Shown here: one piece after another, positions 27,530 to 35,235 of the stretch
Layout: each line of letters begins with the position of its first letter
Numbering within the stretch: the stretch's first letter is position 1
Assembly (NCBI GenBank): GCA_046758065.1
Contig: JBHHZM010000014.1
Coordinates: 1-37,513, forward strand
Direction of reading: 5' to 3'
Origin: JBHHZM01 sp046758065
Lineage (GTDB): Bacteria > Pseudomonadota > Alphaproteobacteria > JAAXGF01
Length of the DNA stretch: 37,513 nt
Position numbers and translations under genes: made by a program
The notes under the pieces: model-generated
Told to the model about the DNA's origin: nothing
The model's database searches: none
Seen by the model: only the letters and a program-made list of their open reading frames with translations

Positions 27530-28797
27530 CCGCGCGACCGTCGGGACCGTCCTCGTGATGTTTTGCGCCGCGTCGGACGCGGCTTGCCGGCGTCGGGAAG
27601 CGTCTCGGCCGGCGAGCCGACAACGAGACCGCGCGCCGCGAAATCGGCGAGCACCGCCCCGACGTCGCGCTCGATGCTGGGCGCCGGCACCTCGGGGAAG
27701 GCCTGATGAACCAGCGCCGCAACTTCCTCGGGCAAGGTCGGCTCGGCAAGCAGACGCCACAACGCCGCACCCAGAACATTGAGGTGGAAGATCGCTTCCC
27801 CTTCGGGGTTGACGAGGAAAAGCTCGTCCTCGACCCGCCGTTCGACGATGTCCGGCCGCCGCCTGATCCGCCCGCCCGGCGTCGGGGACGCCGCGTCCCC
27901 GGAGACGTCGCTTCCGGCTTTCGCCCGTCGAGGAACGGATACCCCTCGCAGCGGCGACCGCCAAACGCGAAACGTCTCCTTGAGGAGCGCCGCCGCCTCG
28001 GCGCCGCCGCCGTAGCGCAGGACGTACGACGGCCCGGCGTCGACCAGCGCATGCAGGCGTTCGAGGATATCGACGGGCTCGACCTCGCGGGCGAAATTGC
28101 GCAGGATCACGCGCTTCAGCATCTCGCTCTTGCCGAGCGGCTTGAGTTCGGCCGGCGCCCCGGCCTCGCGATCGAGCAGAACGAAGCCGCCGATCGGCGC
28201 CTGCTCGCCATGCTGCGCGAGGGCGTCGGCGTCGAGATCGAGATAAAGCGCACGCTCGTTGGCGATCCCTTTGTGCCGCGAAACGTAGTCGCGAAAATCC
28301 GCGGCGGCCTCCGGGGGCAGCGGCAGGCGCAAGCGCGGCAGGATGCCCGGCGCGACGCCCCGGTTGTCGTCCTCCTTGATGGGCAGTACGTCGTCGGCGT
28401 AAAGCCGCACGCCCGCCGCCGCGAGGTATGCCGAAAGCGTACTCTTGCCGGCTCGGTAATCGCTGGGAAAAACCACCAGACGGCCGGCGAATTCGGCGGC
28501 AGCGCTGTGCAGGCACAGCAGCGTGCGGTCGTCGGCGACATAGGCCCTGAGCAGGTCGACCAGGAAGTTGCAGACGGCATCGACCGGATCGGGAAAGACG
28601 GGCGGTGTTTCCTGCCACTCGGATTCGTGGCGATAGCCCTGCGCCGTCCGGCGAAGCGTAATGACCGGCGGCGAGTCCGGCGCGGGATCGACCAGGGCGA
28701 ACGGCCAGCCGCGCAGCACGGCGGCGAATCCGTCGGCAAGCTCGTCGCAGTCGATCAACGCGACAGGCCGCAAGAGACCTTCGAAGGCGAGCAGCAT
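27526..28797 (-). CDS. HprK-like P-loop protein fused to a PqqD domain
   Basis: A 423-residue protein in three parts. Residues 90-280 resemble HPr-kinase-like proteins, with P-loop PSDYRAGKST (111-120) and RLYADDVLPI. A variable linker covers about 281-311. Residues 312-393 form a PqqD-type domain (VERRVEDELFLVNPEGEAIFHLN, then LGAALWRLL), a fold that binds peptide leaders in RiPP systems. The tail is basic. It lies downstream of the Gly-rich gene at 29096, separated by a hairpin. Kinase action on a small peptide or exported protein is inference. The ATG at 28797 has a weak ribosome site. Confidence 0.78.
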   Translation of the reverse strand: MLLAFEGLLRPVALIDCDELADGFAAVLRGWPFALVDPAPDSPPVITLRRTAQGYRHESEWQETPPVFPDPVDAVCNFLVDLLRAYVADDRTLLCLHSAAAEFAGRLVVFPSDYRAGKSTLSAYLAAAGVRLYADDVLPIKEDDNRGVAPGILPRLRLPLPPEAAADFRDYVSRHKGIANERALYLDLDADALAQHGEQAPIGGFVLLDREAGAPAELKPLGKSEMLKRVILRNFAREVEPVDILERLHALVDAGPSYVLRYGGGAEAAALLKETFRVWRSPLRGVSVPRRAKAGSDVSGDAASPTPGGRIRRRPDIVERRVEDELFLVNPEGEAIFHLNVLGAALWRLLAEPTLPEEVAALVHQAFPEVPAPSIERDVGAVLADFAARGLVVGSPAETLPDAGKPRPTRRKTSRGRSRRSRG

Positions 28798-29010
28798 TTC
28801 GGTCCGACAACCGCCCGGGTTGCGACGGCGTTATGGCTCGCGGCGAAGCTGACCCCGATTGCGCCGGCGTGTCAACCCGCGGCGGCGTCCGATCGGAACC
28901 GGACGAGCGCCGGAACCCGACGCCCGATATGGATTTTCCCGCGTCCCTGCCGGATTCCGCCGTGGTTTTCTGAGGCCGACCCGATAGGAATATTAACCCG
29001 TCAAACGCAC

Positions 29011-29041
29011 GAACCCCGACGGCACAATGCCGCCGGGGTTC
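29011..29041 (-). terminator. Strong hairpin after the first Gly/Ser-rich gene
   Basis: GAACCCCG and CGGGGTTC ends with an inner CGGCA/TGCCG pairing give a stem of about 14 bp (one mismatch) around a three-base loop. On the minus strand it follows the gene ending at 29096 by 55 nt. Only a weak T-run (GTTT) follows. It may limit read-through into the HprK/PqqD gene, whose own 298-bp upstream region shows no clear promoter. Confidence 0.65.
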
Positions 29042-29095
29042 CAATCACTGGTTGCCGCCGATGACCGCTGTGGCCATCGATGGCGTTGAACGCGA

Positions 29096-29491
29096 TTACA
29101 CCGGAGCGCCCGTACCGGCACCGGTGCCGGACGACGACGCATCCGAGCCGGACGGTCCGTCGCTCGACGAATCGCTGCCGGAGGAATCCGAGCCCGAATC
29201 GCCATCCGGACCCGAACCGCCGTGACCGGAATTGCTACCGGGACCCGAACCGCCGGGGCCCGAACCGCCGGAACCGCCGGGACCGGAGCCACCGCCGGAG
29301 CCACCGCCGGAACCGCCGCCACCCTCGCCGCCGCCCTCGCCGCCCGAGGCGTGCGCGACGCCGCCGAGCGTGAGCACGACGGGGACGATGTACGCCGCCG
29401 AAGCGCACAGGCCGAGACGCGCCAAAGCCTGCCGGCGGCCCATCTCAGGATCGAACCGGGTCGCCAGCTCGCTCTTGATGTCCTTCGTCAT
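29096..29491 (-). CDS. Exported Gly/Ser-rich protein 1
   Basis: A 131-residue protein. Arg19-Arg20 begin RRQALARLGL, followed by a hydrophobic stretch (AAYIVPVVLTLGGVAHA) with a cleavage-like site near residue 48. The rest is Gly/Ser/Pro-rich with Asp/Glu, low in complexity and likely disordered. The leader aligns residue for residue with that of the protein at 30188, which suggests one export or processing route, possibly Tat-like. AAAGGATCG precedes ATG 29491. Promoter P3 lies about 190 bp upstream. Function unknown. Confidence 0.75.
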   Translation of the reverse strand: MTKDIKSELATRFDPEMGRRQALARLGLCASAAYIVPVVLTLGGVAHASGGEGGGEGGGGSGGGSGGGSGPGGSGGSGPGGSGPGSNSGHGGSGPDGDSGSDSSGSDSSSDGPSGSDASSSGTGAGTGAPV

Positions 29492-29682
29492 ATCTCGATC
29501 CTTTCGTTTCGCCACACTCTGACCATTGCAGGTGTCAGCGTACACGCCCAAAGCTTCCAAAACGTTACCATCCGATGATTTTTTCTTCGATTTACAGTTG
29601 TTTTATTTGCGTTTACCAACATTCGGATTGTGGCCTGGAAGATGCCGGGCGCCCATCGCCGCTGCAGGTCGTTCTACCAATG

Positions 29683-29709
29683 ACAACACGCGGGAGGGTG
29701 TCATATTCC
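29683..29709 (-). promoter_or_regulatory. ECF-type promoter P3 (Gly-rich gene 1)
   Basis: On the minus strand GGAATA is followed after exactly 14 bases by GTGTTGT(C). The same two boxes stand before the other Gly-rich gene and the sigma gene. The predicted 5' leader is about 185 nt. Confidence 0.72.
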
Positions 29710-29777
29710 CGATGGAGCGGAATCTCGTTCCCGGAGCATGGGGGCGGGCCGGCGGCCGGCTGTCCGGCGACGAAACG

Positions 29778-30191
29778 TCAGAATTCGACCTGTCGCCAGA
29801 CCCCGAAATCGTCGCGACAGGCGGTGCGCACCGCCCTCGCCTCACCCCGCCGGCCTCGGATTACCGTTTCACGGTAGCGGCGGCAGTAATACCCAGTGGA
29901 GGTCCTGAAGGTAGACAACGGTGTGATCGCGCCGGCGTTTCCGCTCGACGCGTTAACCCAGCGCAGGGCCACGCCGCTTGAACCCATCTCGAGCGCCTGC
30001 TGCACGCCGCTATGCGCGAGATCCAGGTCGCGACCGTCAAGCCCGTCGTAAAGGTCGGGATCCATCGGTGGAGTGGAAACGCGTGCCGCTCCCGGCGCGG
30101 TTGTGTTCGCGCAGCCGGCGAGTACGATGAGCGCCGCCACTGCAATCGTGGTCGCTGCGATGGCGCCGGGAGAGCGCGGCGCCGGCCTCAC
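29778..30191 (-). CDS. Lipoprotein with a two-cysteine surface-antigen-like domain
   Basis: A 137-residue protein with a lipobox LAGC (Cys27), so it is probably lipid-anchored in the envelope. The C-terminal domain (residues 77-137) contains WVNASSGNAGAITP, YYCRRYRET (Cys103) and RTACRDDFGVW (Cys125). It resembles the domain of RT0821/Lpp0805-type surface proteins as I recall. The same domain, with identical cysteine spacing, ends the anti-sigma factor at 31439. The GTG at 30191 overlaps the stop of the preceding Gly-rich gene (GTGA), so the two are co-translated. Confidence 0.8.
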   Translation of the reverse strand: MRPAPRSPGAIAATTIAVAALIVLAGCANTTAPGAARVSTPPMDPDLYDGLDGRDLDLAHSGVQQALEMGSSGVALRWVNASSGNAGAITPLSTFRTSTGYYCRRYRETVIRGRRGEARAVRTACRDDFGVWRQVEF

Positions 30192-30577
30192 TGCCAGCCT
30201 TTGGCAATGGCGGCTGCTTCTTCGTCTTTCGAAAGATCGGAGCCGACCTTGCCAATGCCGCCGGCGAATCCGCCCGATTCACCGCCTGATTCGCCGGGCG
30301 CATCGGAACCCGAACCGCCGGAACTGCCGGAACCGCCCGAACCGCCCGAACCGCCCGAGCCTCCGCCGGGACCGCCCCCGCCGGGACCGCCCCCTCCCTG
30401 ACCGCCGCCACCCTGACCGCCGTCGCCGCCAGTGGCGTGCGCCACGCCGTCGAGGCACAGCAGCACGGGGGCCACGTAAGCGATCGAGGCGCCGAGGCCG
30501 AGTCGCGCGAGCGCCTGTCGGCGACTAAGCCCGGTCGCAACGCGCGCCAAAGTATCCGTCCCGTCCTCAACGGCCAT
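30188..30577 (-). CDS. Exported Gly/Ser-rich protein 2
   Basis: A 129-residue protein. Arg19-Arg20 start RRQALARLGL at the same residue numbers as in the protein at 29096, followed by a hydrophobic stretch (IAYVAPVLLCLDGVAHA). The middle is runs of Gly with Ser, Pro and Gln. The end (GGIGKVGSDLSKDEEAAAIAKGWQ region) is charged and helical-looking. It precedes the lipoprotein with a GTGA overlap. The ATG at 30577 has AGAGG upstream; promoter P2 is about 115 bp away. It is probably a secreted or surface structural protein or a processed precursor. Confidence 0.77.
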   Translation of the reverse strand: MAVEDGTDTLARVATGLSRRQALARLGLGASIAYVAPVLLCLDGVAHATGGDGGQGGGGQGGGGPGGGGPGGGSGGSGGSGGSGSSGGSGSDAPGESGGESGGFAGGIGKVGSDLSKDEEAAAIAKGWQ

Positions 30578-30690
30578 TTCCCAGGCCTCTTCACTGACAA
30601 ATGGCGACCACCCGGCGACCGTACATCGCGCACCAAGCACTCCGCAACGGCCGCCGGCCGGTAGTTGTCGCCACATACTACTCATGAAAG

Positions 30691-30717
30691 ACAACACGTG
30701 CAGAAAAGAATTATTCC
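30691..30717 (-). promoter_or_regulatory. ECF-type promoter P2 (Gly-rich gene 2 and lipoprotein)
   Basis: Minus-strand GGAATA, 14 bases, then GTGTTGT(C), identical in both boxes and spacing to P3. The predicted leader is about 105 nt. Confidence 0.74.
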
Positions 30718-30754
30718 GTCGCCATGCCGGCAACCGCTCCGGCTTCATCAGCGG

Positions 30755-30785
30755 GGAATAAATTCCGCTGCCCGGGTGTTGTTAC
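30755..30785 (+). promoter_or_regulatory. ECF-type promoter P1 (sigma/anti-sigma operon)
   Basis: Plus-strand GGAATA (30755-30760), 15 bases, then GTGTTGTTAC. It faces away from P2 across 37 bp and matches P2/P3 but for one extra spacer base. It suggests autoregulation of the sigma factor. The leader to 30912 is about 120 nt. Confidence 0.68.
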
Positions 30786-30911
30786 GGTATAAGAACGGAA
30801 GACTAGGAGAGATGTCGGAATCGGCAACTGGCTCCGGGGTGACACGACACCTGTCCTCGCCTGTCGATTGGAGGCCGGCGCTGACCGCAGGGGGACCGCG
30901 AGGAGAGTTCG

Positions 30912-31442
30912 GTGGACGATCCAGTCCGGCGAGAGATGGTTGCCTTGTTGCCCAGACTGCGGCGTTTCGCATACGCGCTGACCGGATCGCTCGACGACGG
31001 CGACGATCTGGTGCAGGCGACCTGCGAGCGGGCGATCAACAAGCTCGACACCTGGCAGCCCGGAACCCGTCTCGATAGCTGGATGTTTCGCATCGCCCAA
31101 AATCTCCGCCGTAACGACCTGCGCAATGACCGCGTGCGCGGACGCCACTTGGCTGCGGTCGATGCGGCGGACATCGCCGACGGCGTGGGCCACCGCGCGG
31201 CCGAGGCAAACCTCACGCTCGACGCCGTGAGACGGCTGATGCGCCGCCTGCCCGAAGAACAGACGGCGGTGATGATGCTGATCTGCGTCGAGGGTTATTC
31301 GTACCGCGAGGCGTCGGATACTCTAGAGATTCCCGTCGGCACGGTCATGAGCCGTCTCGCCCGCGGGAGGACCGCGCTGAAATCGCTGCTCGACGACGAC
31401 CCCGACACCGCTACGCGCGTCCCAATGGAGAGCGACCCATGA
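30912..31442 (+). CDS. ECF sigma factor (RpoE-like)
   Basis: A 176-residue ECF sigma factor. Region 2 includes LRRFAYALTGSLDDGDDLVQATCERA and DSWMFRIAQNLRRND; region 4 includes LPEEQTAVMMLICVEGYSYREASDTLEIPVGTVMSRLARGR. The GTG at 30912 follows AGGAGAG. Its stop overlaps the anti-sigma start (ATGA). It likely reads P1, P2 and P3, as these share -35/-10 boxes and adjoin its gene. A short N-terminus and no extra domain place it among simple ECFs held by an anti-sigma. Confidence 0.92.
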   Translation: MDDPVRREMVALLPRLRRFAYALTGSLDDGDDLVQATCERAINKLDTWQPGTRLDSWMFRIAQNLRRNDLRNDRVRGRHLAAVDAADIADGVGHRAAEANLTLDAVRRLMRRLPEEQTAVMMLICVEGYSYREASDTLEIPVGTVMSRLARGRTALKSLLDDDPDTATRVPMESDP

Positions 31443-32104
31443 GCATCGAACTCGAACCCGAACGTCTCGGCGCGTATGTCGATGGCGAGCTCGACGAGGG
31501 CGAGGCCCGCAAGGTCGAAGCTCTAGCGTCCCGCTCACCGGCGGTAGAGCGCGAGGTTCGGGCGATTCGATCGGCGAGCACCCTGGTCCGCGCCGCCTTC
31601 AACACGCCTCTGCTGGCGACGCCTCCGGCGCGGCTGGGCGAAACCATCGACGCCGGATTCGCCGCCCGCAAGCAACGGCGTACCACCGCCGATGCCGCAA
31701 CGGCAGCGCGCCGGCGCTGGGCGCTGCCAATCGCCGCTTCGATCGCCGCGCTTTTTATCGGCGTCGCGGGTGGCTATTTTTCAGCGGGGTACCGCTTCGA
31801 CAGCGAGTTCGCCCGCCTCGAAGCCGACCGGCAGGAGCAGCGCGCCTTCATCGAACGCACCGTCAATCAGGCACTCGAAAAACAGCTCAGCGGAACTGCG
31901 GTCAACTGGCGGAACCCGGTGAACGGCGATCATGTCACTATTACGCCGGTGCGCACCTATCGCAGCGAAAGCGGCAAGTGGTGTCGCGAATACAGGCAGA
32001 TAACGACGACGCCCGACGGCCGGACCGAGCATCACCGGGCGATTGCCTGCCGCGAATCGAACGGCGGCTGGGTCACGCGGGCCGAACTGTTCACCGATAG
32101 TTGA
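31439..32104 (+). CDS. Membrane anti-sigma factor with a periplasmic two-cysteine domain
   Basis: A 221-residue protein. Residues 1-75 look like an anti-sigma cytosolic domain (ERLGAYVDGELDEGEARKVEAL) without the zinc HxxxCxxC. Residues 93-117 span the membrane (ALPIAASIAALFIGVAGGYF). A coiled-coil-like linker follows, then NWRNPVNGD, KWCREYRQ (Cys182) and AIACRESNGGW (Cys204) as a periplasmic domain. This domain matches that of the lipoprotein at 29778 in motif order and in the 22-residue Cys spacing. It should hold the sigma factor until an envelope signal is sensed. Confidence 0.86.
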   Translation: MSIELEPERLGAYVDGELDEGEARKVEALASRSPAVEREVRAIRSASTLVRAAFNTPLLATPPARLGETIDAGFAARKQRRTTADAATAARRRWALPIAASIAALFIGVAGGYFSAGYRFDSEFARLEADRQEQRAFIERTVNQALEKQLSGTAVNWRNPVNGDHVTITPVRTYRSESGKWCREYRQITTTPDGRTEHHRAIACRESNGGWVTRAELFTDS

Positions 32105-32158
32105 TCCACTCGCACGCCGCGCGAGCGGCATCTCCGCGACAAGTGTCGGGAAAGCAAG

Positions 32159-33031
32159 CTATTCGGCTGCCGACTTCTGGCCCTGGAGCTCGAAGAACGA
32201 CGATTCCATGTAAGCGGCGGGCAACTCGATCAACCCCTCCTTGAGGCGCACGCCGTGGCTCGCCGCGCCGCGCACCACCTCGCCAAGCTGGGCGTTGGGC
32301 ATCGCCGGACGCATCAGCGGCAGCGCATCGGCGGCGGTATAGTCGCAGATAAAAAGCGTGCGCGGCGCATCGGACGCATTGCCGGGCGAACCATGCACCG
32401 TCCAGGTATGCATCAGGCAGACGCTTCCCGCCCTGCCCGTCACCGGCACCATGCGCGGCTCAAACCCGGCCGCGATCTCGGGCGCGATCTCGCCGGTGAA
32501 ACGATCGCCTCGCCAGTGGCTGTAATGCTCGCCGCGGTGCGAACCGGGCAGCACCCTCAGGCAACCGTTTTCCGGCGTCATGTCGTCGAGCATGAGGAGA
32601 GTGACGACGACGTCGTCGTTGGTATGCGGATCATAAGGGTGGTCTTGGTGATAGCCCGCCCGGGTCTCCATCCCCGGCTGCTTGAGGTTGAGCTTGGCGT
32701 GATGGAACTTGACGTCGGGGCCGATGAGGTCGGCCGCCATGTCGACCAGCGGCAGGTTGCGGATGGCGTCGAGAAAGACCGCCGAGACTTCCTGCGGGTT
32801 CGCCACCCGGCGCAGCCGCGGGGTTTCGGCGCCATGGCCGTCCTCGAGGTCGAAGCGCGCCCGGCCGTCGATGGTCTCGCCCCAGTTCGCCGCATGTGTC
32901 CGACTCTGCTCGACCCAGGCCGTGACCTGCGCCTTCATCGCGGCGAGCTGCACGGGCGTGGCGCCGTCTTCGGCAACGACATAGCCTTTGCGCCAGAAAT
33001 GGTCGATCTGCGTTCGTGACAGGATGCCCAT
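32159..33031 (-). CDS. Phytanoyl-CoA dioxygenase family (PhyH) oxygenase
   Basis: A 290-residue Fe(II)/2-oxoglutarate oxygenase. The iron ligands are His128 and Asp130 in YHQDHP and a distal His in MHTWTVHGSPGN; Arg224 in APRTLF likely holds 2-oxoglutarate. GCLRVLPGSHRGEH is a typical family stretch. Substrates in this family range widely and cannot be told here. CGGGGAGGGAG precedes ATG 33031. It is convergent with the anti-sigma gene and 101 bp downstream of the transporter gene on the same strand. Confidence 0.87.
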   Translation of the reverse strand: MGILSRTQIDHFWRKGYVVAEDGATPVQLAAMKAQVTAWVEQSRTHAANWGETIDGRARFDLEDGHGAETPRLRRVANPQEVSAVFLDAIRNLPLVDMAADLIGPDVKFHHAKLNLKQPGMETRAGYHQDHPYDPHTNDDVVVTLLMLDDMTPENGCLRVLPGSHRGEHYSHWRGDRFTGEIAPEIAAGFEPRMVPVTGRAGSVCLMHTWTVHGSPGNASDAPRTLFICDYTAADALPLMRPAMPNAQLGEVVRGAASHGVRLKEGLIELPAAYMESSFFELQGQKSAAE

Positions 33032-33132
33032 TTCTCCCTCCCCGAGCGGGGGCCGTAGCCGGCCGTTTGCAAGAACGGGGATTCAGCCTAGTCGAAAGTC
33101 TTGCCGGGTTGAAACCCGTAATCGCGCGGCGC

Positions 33133-34317
33133 TCAGTCGGTGTAGCCGAAACGCGGCCTGAGGCGCACGCCGATCCAGGTGCCGGCGAGCGCGCAGACGA
33201 TCCACAGCCAGCCGTGCAGGCTGGTCGAGGCGACGCCGCTGAAGAACGCGCCGATGTTGCAGCCGAAGGCGAGGCGCGCGCCATAGCCCATGAGCAGCCC
33301 GCCGATCACGGCGGCGGCGAGCGCGCGCGGCGCGACCTTTAGCGGCGGCCGGAAGCGACCGGCGAAGCCGGCGGCGGTCAGTGCGCCGACGACGATGCCG
33401 ATGTCCATGATCGAGGTTACGTCGGCGAACACGCCGCGCGACAACGCCCGGCCCGGAAACCCGCCGCTCCAGAAGGCGCTTCCCGCCGGGTCCCAGCCCA
33501 GAGCCGCGGCCGCCTTGGCGCCCCACAGGGTGAAGGCCCAGGTGATCGTCCAGGGGTGCCCGGCAATGAGCAGCGTGAGCCAGTTCAGGAGCGCGAGCAG
33601 CCCGGCGCCAAACAGCAGCGGCCAGGGACCGGCGACCAGCCGGCGCCAGCCGAAGCCCCCGTCCCAGAGCCGACCCTGTTGGGCGCCGCGCGCCCAAAGC
33701 CTGAGCCCCAGCCAGATCGCGAGGAGGACGCCGAACTGCAGCGCCAATGCCGGCGCCCAGCCCAACTCGCGGGCCAGCGAGATGCTCTCCCAGCGCGGCG
33801 CCTGCGCCCAGAAGCCGAGATCGAGGCTGCCCCGGAACGAACCGGCGATAAACGCGGCGAGCGTCGCGATCATGCGCGTGCTGCCGCCGCCAACGGTATA
33901 AAGCGTGCCCGAGCCGCAACCGCCGCCAAGCTGCATCCCCAGCCCGAACATCAGGCTGCCGACGGCGACCTGCACGCCGACCGGCGCCACCGCGCCGACG
34001 ACGCCGTGGCCGAAGACCGAACCTTGCGCGAGAACCGGAGTGAACAGCAGCATCGCCGCGGCGAGCATGACGAGCTGCGCCGTCACGCCCGAGACGTCGC
34101 GCCTGACGAAGGCGGCGCGGTACGCCGAGGTGAAGCCGAAGGCGGCGTGATAAAGGCTGACGCCGAGCACCCCGCCGACGACGAAAAGCGCCGCCAGCTT
34201 CCAGCTTCCGGCGCCGAGCGCGAGTGCACCCCCGACAAGCGCGAGAAGCCCGGCAAGCGCGACCGCCGGCTGTCCGGGAAGGCGTGGCGGATCAACCGCG
34301 CCGGCGGAAGCGCTCAC
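33133..34317 (-). CDS. YeeE/YedE (TsuA)-like sulfur-compound transporter
   Basis: An inner-membrane protein of 394 residues with about nine or more hydrophobic segments. The two conserved cysteine motifs of the family are present: GGGCGSGTLYTVGGG near residue 137 and AFGCNIGAFFSGVASTSLHGW near residue 350. In TsuA such cysteines relay thiosulfate. Its ATG overlaps the stop of the DUF938 gene (ATGA). Confidence 0.88.
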   Translation of the reverse strand: MSASAGAVDPPRLPGQPAVALAGLLALVGGALALGAGSWKLAALFVVGGVLGVSLYHAAFGFTSAYRAAFVRRDVSGVTAQLVMLAAAMLLFTPVLAQGSVFGHGVVGAVAPVGVQVAVGSLMFGLGMQLGGGCGSGTLYTVGGGSTRMIATLAAFIAGSFRGSLDLGFWAQAPRWESISLARELGWAPALALQFGVLLAIWLGLRLWARGAQQGRLWDGGFGWRRLVAGPWPLLFGAGLLALLNWLTLLIAGHPWTITWAFTLWGAKAAAALGWDPAGSAFWSGGFPGRALSRGVFADVTSIMDIGIVVGALTAAGFAGRFRPPLKVAPRALAAAVIGGLLMGYGARLAFGCNIGAFFSGVASTSLHGWLWIVCALAGTWIGVRLRPRFGYTD

Positions 34318-35009
34318 GATGACCCCGGCAATCGATTCTTGCGGAAAATCAGCGTGAGATTGTTCGCCGGCATATTGACGATCTCGTCGAGACCGAGACC
34401 GTTCGCGCGGGCAAGCGTTTCCATGTCGTCGAGGTCGCGGACGCCCCAGGCGGGATCACGGCGGCGCAGCGAGGCGTCGAACTCGGCGTTGCTCGGCGCG
34501 GTGTGGCGGCCGCCGCGGCTGAACGGACCGTAAAGGCAAAGCTTCGCCCCGGGGGCGAGCAGCCGCCCCGCTCCCGCCATCAGACCGACCGCCGCCGCCC
34601 AGGGCGCGATATGCACCATGTTGGCGGAGAAGATCGCACATAGTCTTCCGGCTTCGATGTCGCCCAAGCCCCAGTCCGCCGCGCAGACGTCGATGGCGCA
34701 TGGCGCCAGCAGATTCGCGAGGCCATGGAGCGGCGCCGCATGGCGGCTCCAGGCGACGATGCTCTCGCGGAGACGCGGGTCGGGCTCGCTCGGCAGCCAG
34801 TCGATATGCGGCAGGGCCTCGGCCATGAAGGCCGCATGCTGGCCGGTGCCGCTGCCGACCTCGAGCACCAGCGGCCGGGGCTCGGCAGACGCCGGCGGAC
34901 GTTCCGGCAAGACCCCGCGCAAGACTTCGAGGATGGGTTCGCGGTTGCGCCAGGGGGTTGGCGCGTCGATGCGCCCGTCGTCGCATGCCGGCCAGTCGTA
35001 GTCGGCCAT
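34314..35009 (-). CDS. DUF938 SAM-dependent methyltransferase-like protein
   Basis: The protein (231 aa from ATG 35009) contains VLEVGSGTGQHAAFMAEALPH (SAM motif I), WLPSEPDP, FSANMVHIAPW and LYGPFSRGG, all characteristic of DUF938 proteins. Its biochemical role is not established. A GTG lies one codon upstream. No good ribosome site exists; the start codon falls within a 16-base copy of the end of the inverted-repeat element at 21127. It is coupled with the YeeE-like gene by an ATGA overlap. Confidence 0.85.
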   Translation of the reverse strand: MADYDWPACDDGRIDAPTPWRNREPILEVLRGVLPERPPASAEPRPLVLEVGSGTGQHAAFMAEALPHIDWLPSEPDPRLRESIVAWSRHAAPLHGLANLLAPCAIDVCAADWGLGDIEAGRLCAIFSANMVHIAPWAAAVGLMAGAGRLLAPGAKLCLYGPFSRGGRHTAPSNAEFDASLRRRDPAWGVRDLDDMETLARANGLGLDEIVNMPANNLTLIFRKNRLPGSS

Positions 35010-35022
35010 CACATCTCGCTCT
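35007..35022 (-). repeat. Solo copy of the inverted-repeat element end
   Basis: Read on the minus strand, AGAGCGAGATGTGATG is identical to the first 16 bases of the element at 21127. Beyond it the sequence is the DUF938 coding region, so only the end is present here. The repeat includes the likely start codon of that gene. Confidence 0.6.
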
Positions 35023-35038
35023 AGAGGATGCGCAGATC

Positions 35039-35235
35039 CTAGGGATAGGGCGTAAGATACTCGAAACCCGTCTCGGTGACGACGACCGAGTCACCGACGC
35101 GCGCATCAAAACGCCCCGGCACGGTGACGCCGCCGTCGACAGCGAAGGTCATGCCCGGTTCGATCACGGTCCGATCGCCCAGCTTGATCTGCGGGACTTC
35201 GAGAAACGAATAACCGATGCCCCGGCCGGTGCGAT
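35039..35235 (-). pseudogene. C-terminal fragment of an M24 (Xaa-Pro peptidase) gene
   Basis: The minus-strand frame ending in TAG at 35039-35041 gives YRTGRGIGYSFLEVPQ, IEPGMTFAVDGGVTV and GDSVVVTETGFEYLTPYP, the metal-site end of M24 aminopeptidase P/creatinase-like enzymes. The upstream part is missing: the frame meets an IS256-type transposase fragment at about 35235. Only about 65 codons remain, so it is a truncated relic. Confidence 0.8.

Noticed and set aside
29222..30528. Pro/Glu/Arg-rich plus-strand frames opposite the Gly-rich genes
   Set aside because: They are complements of Gly/Ser codon runs; promoters, ribosome sites and leader conservation all support the minus strand.
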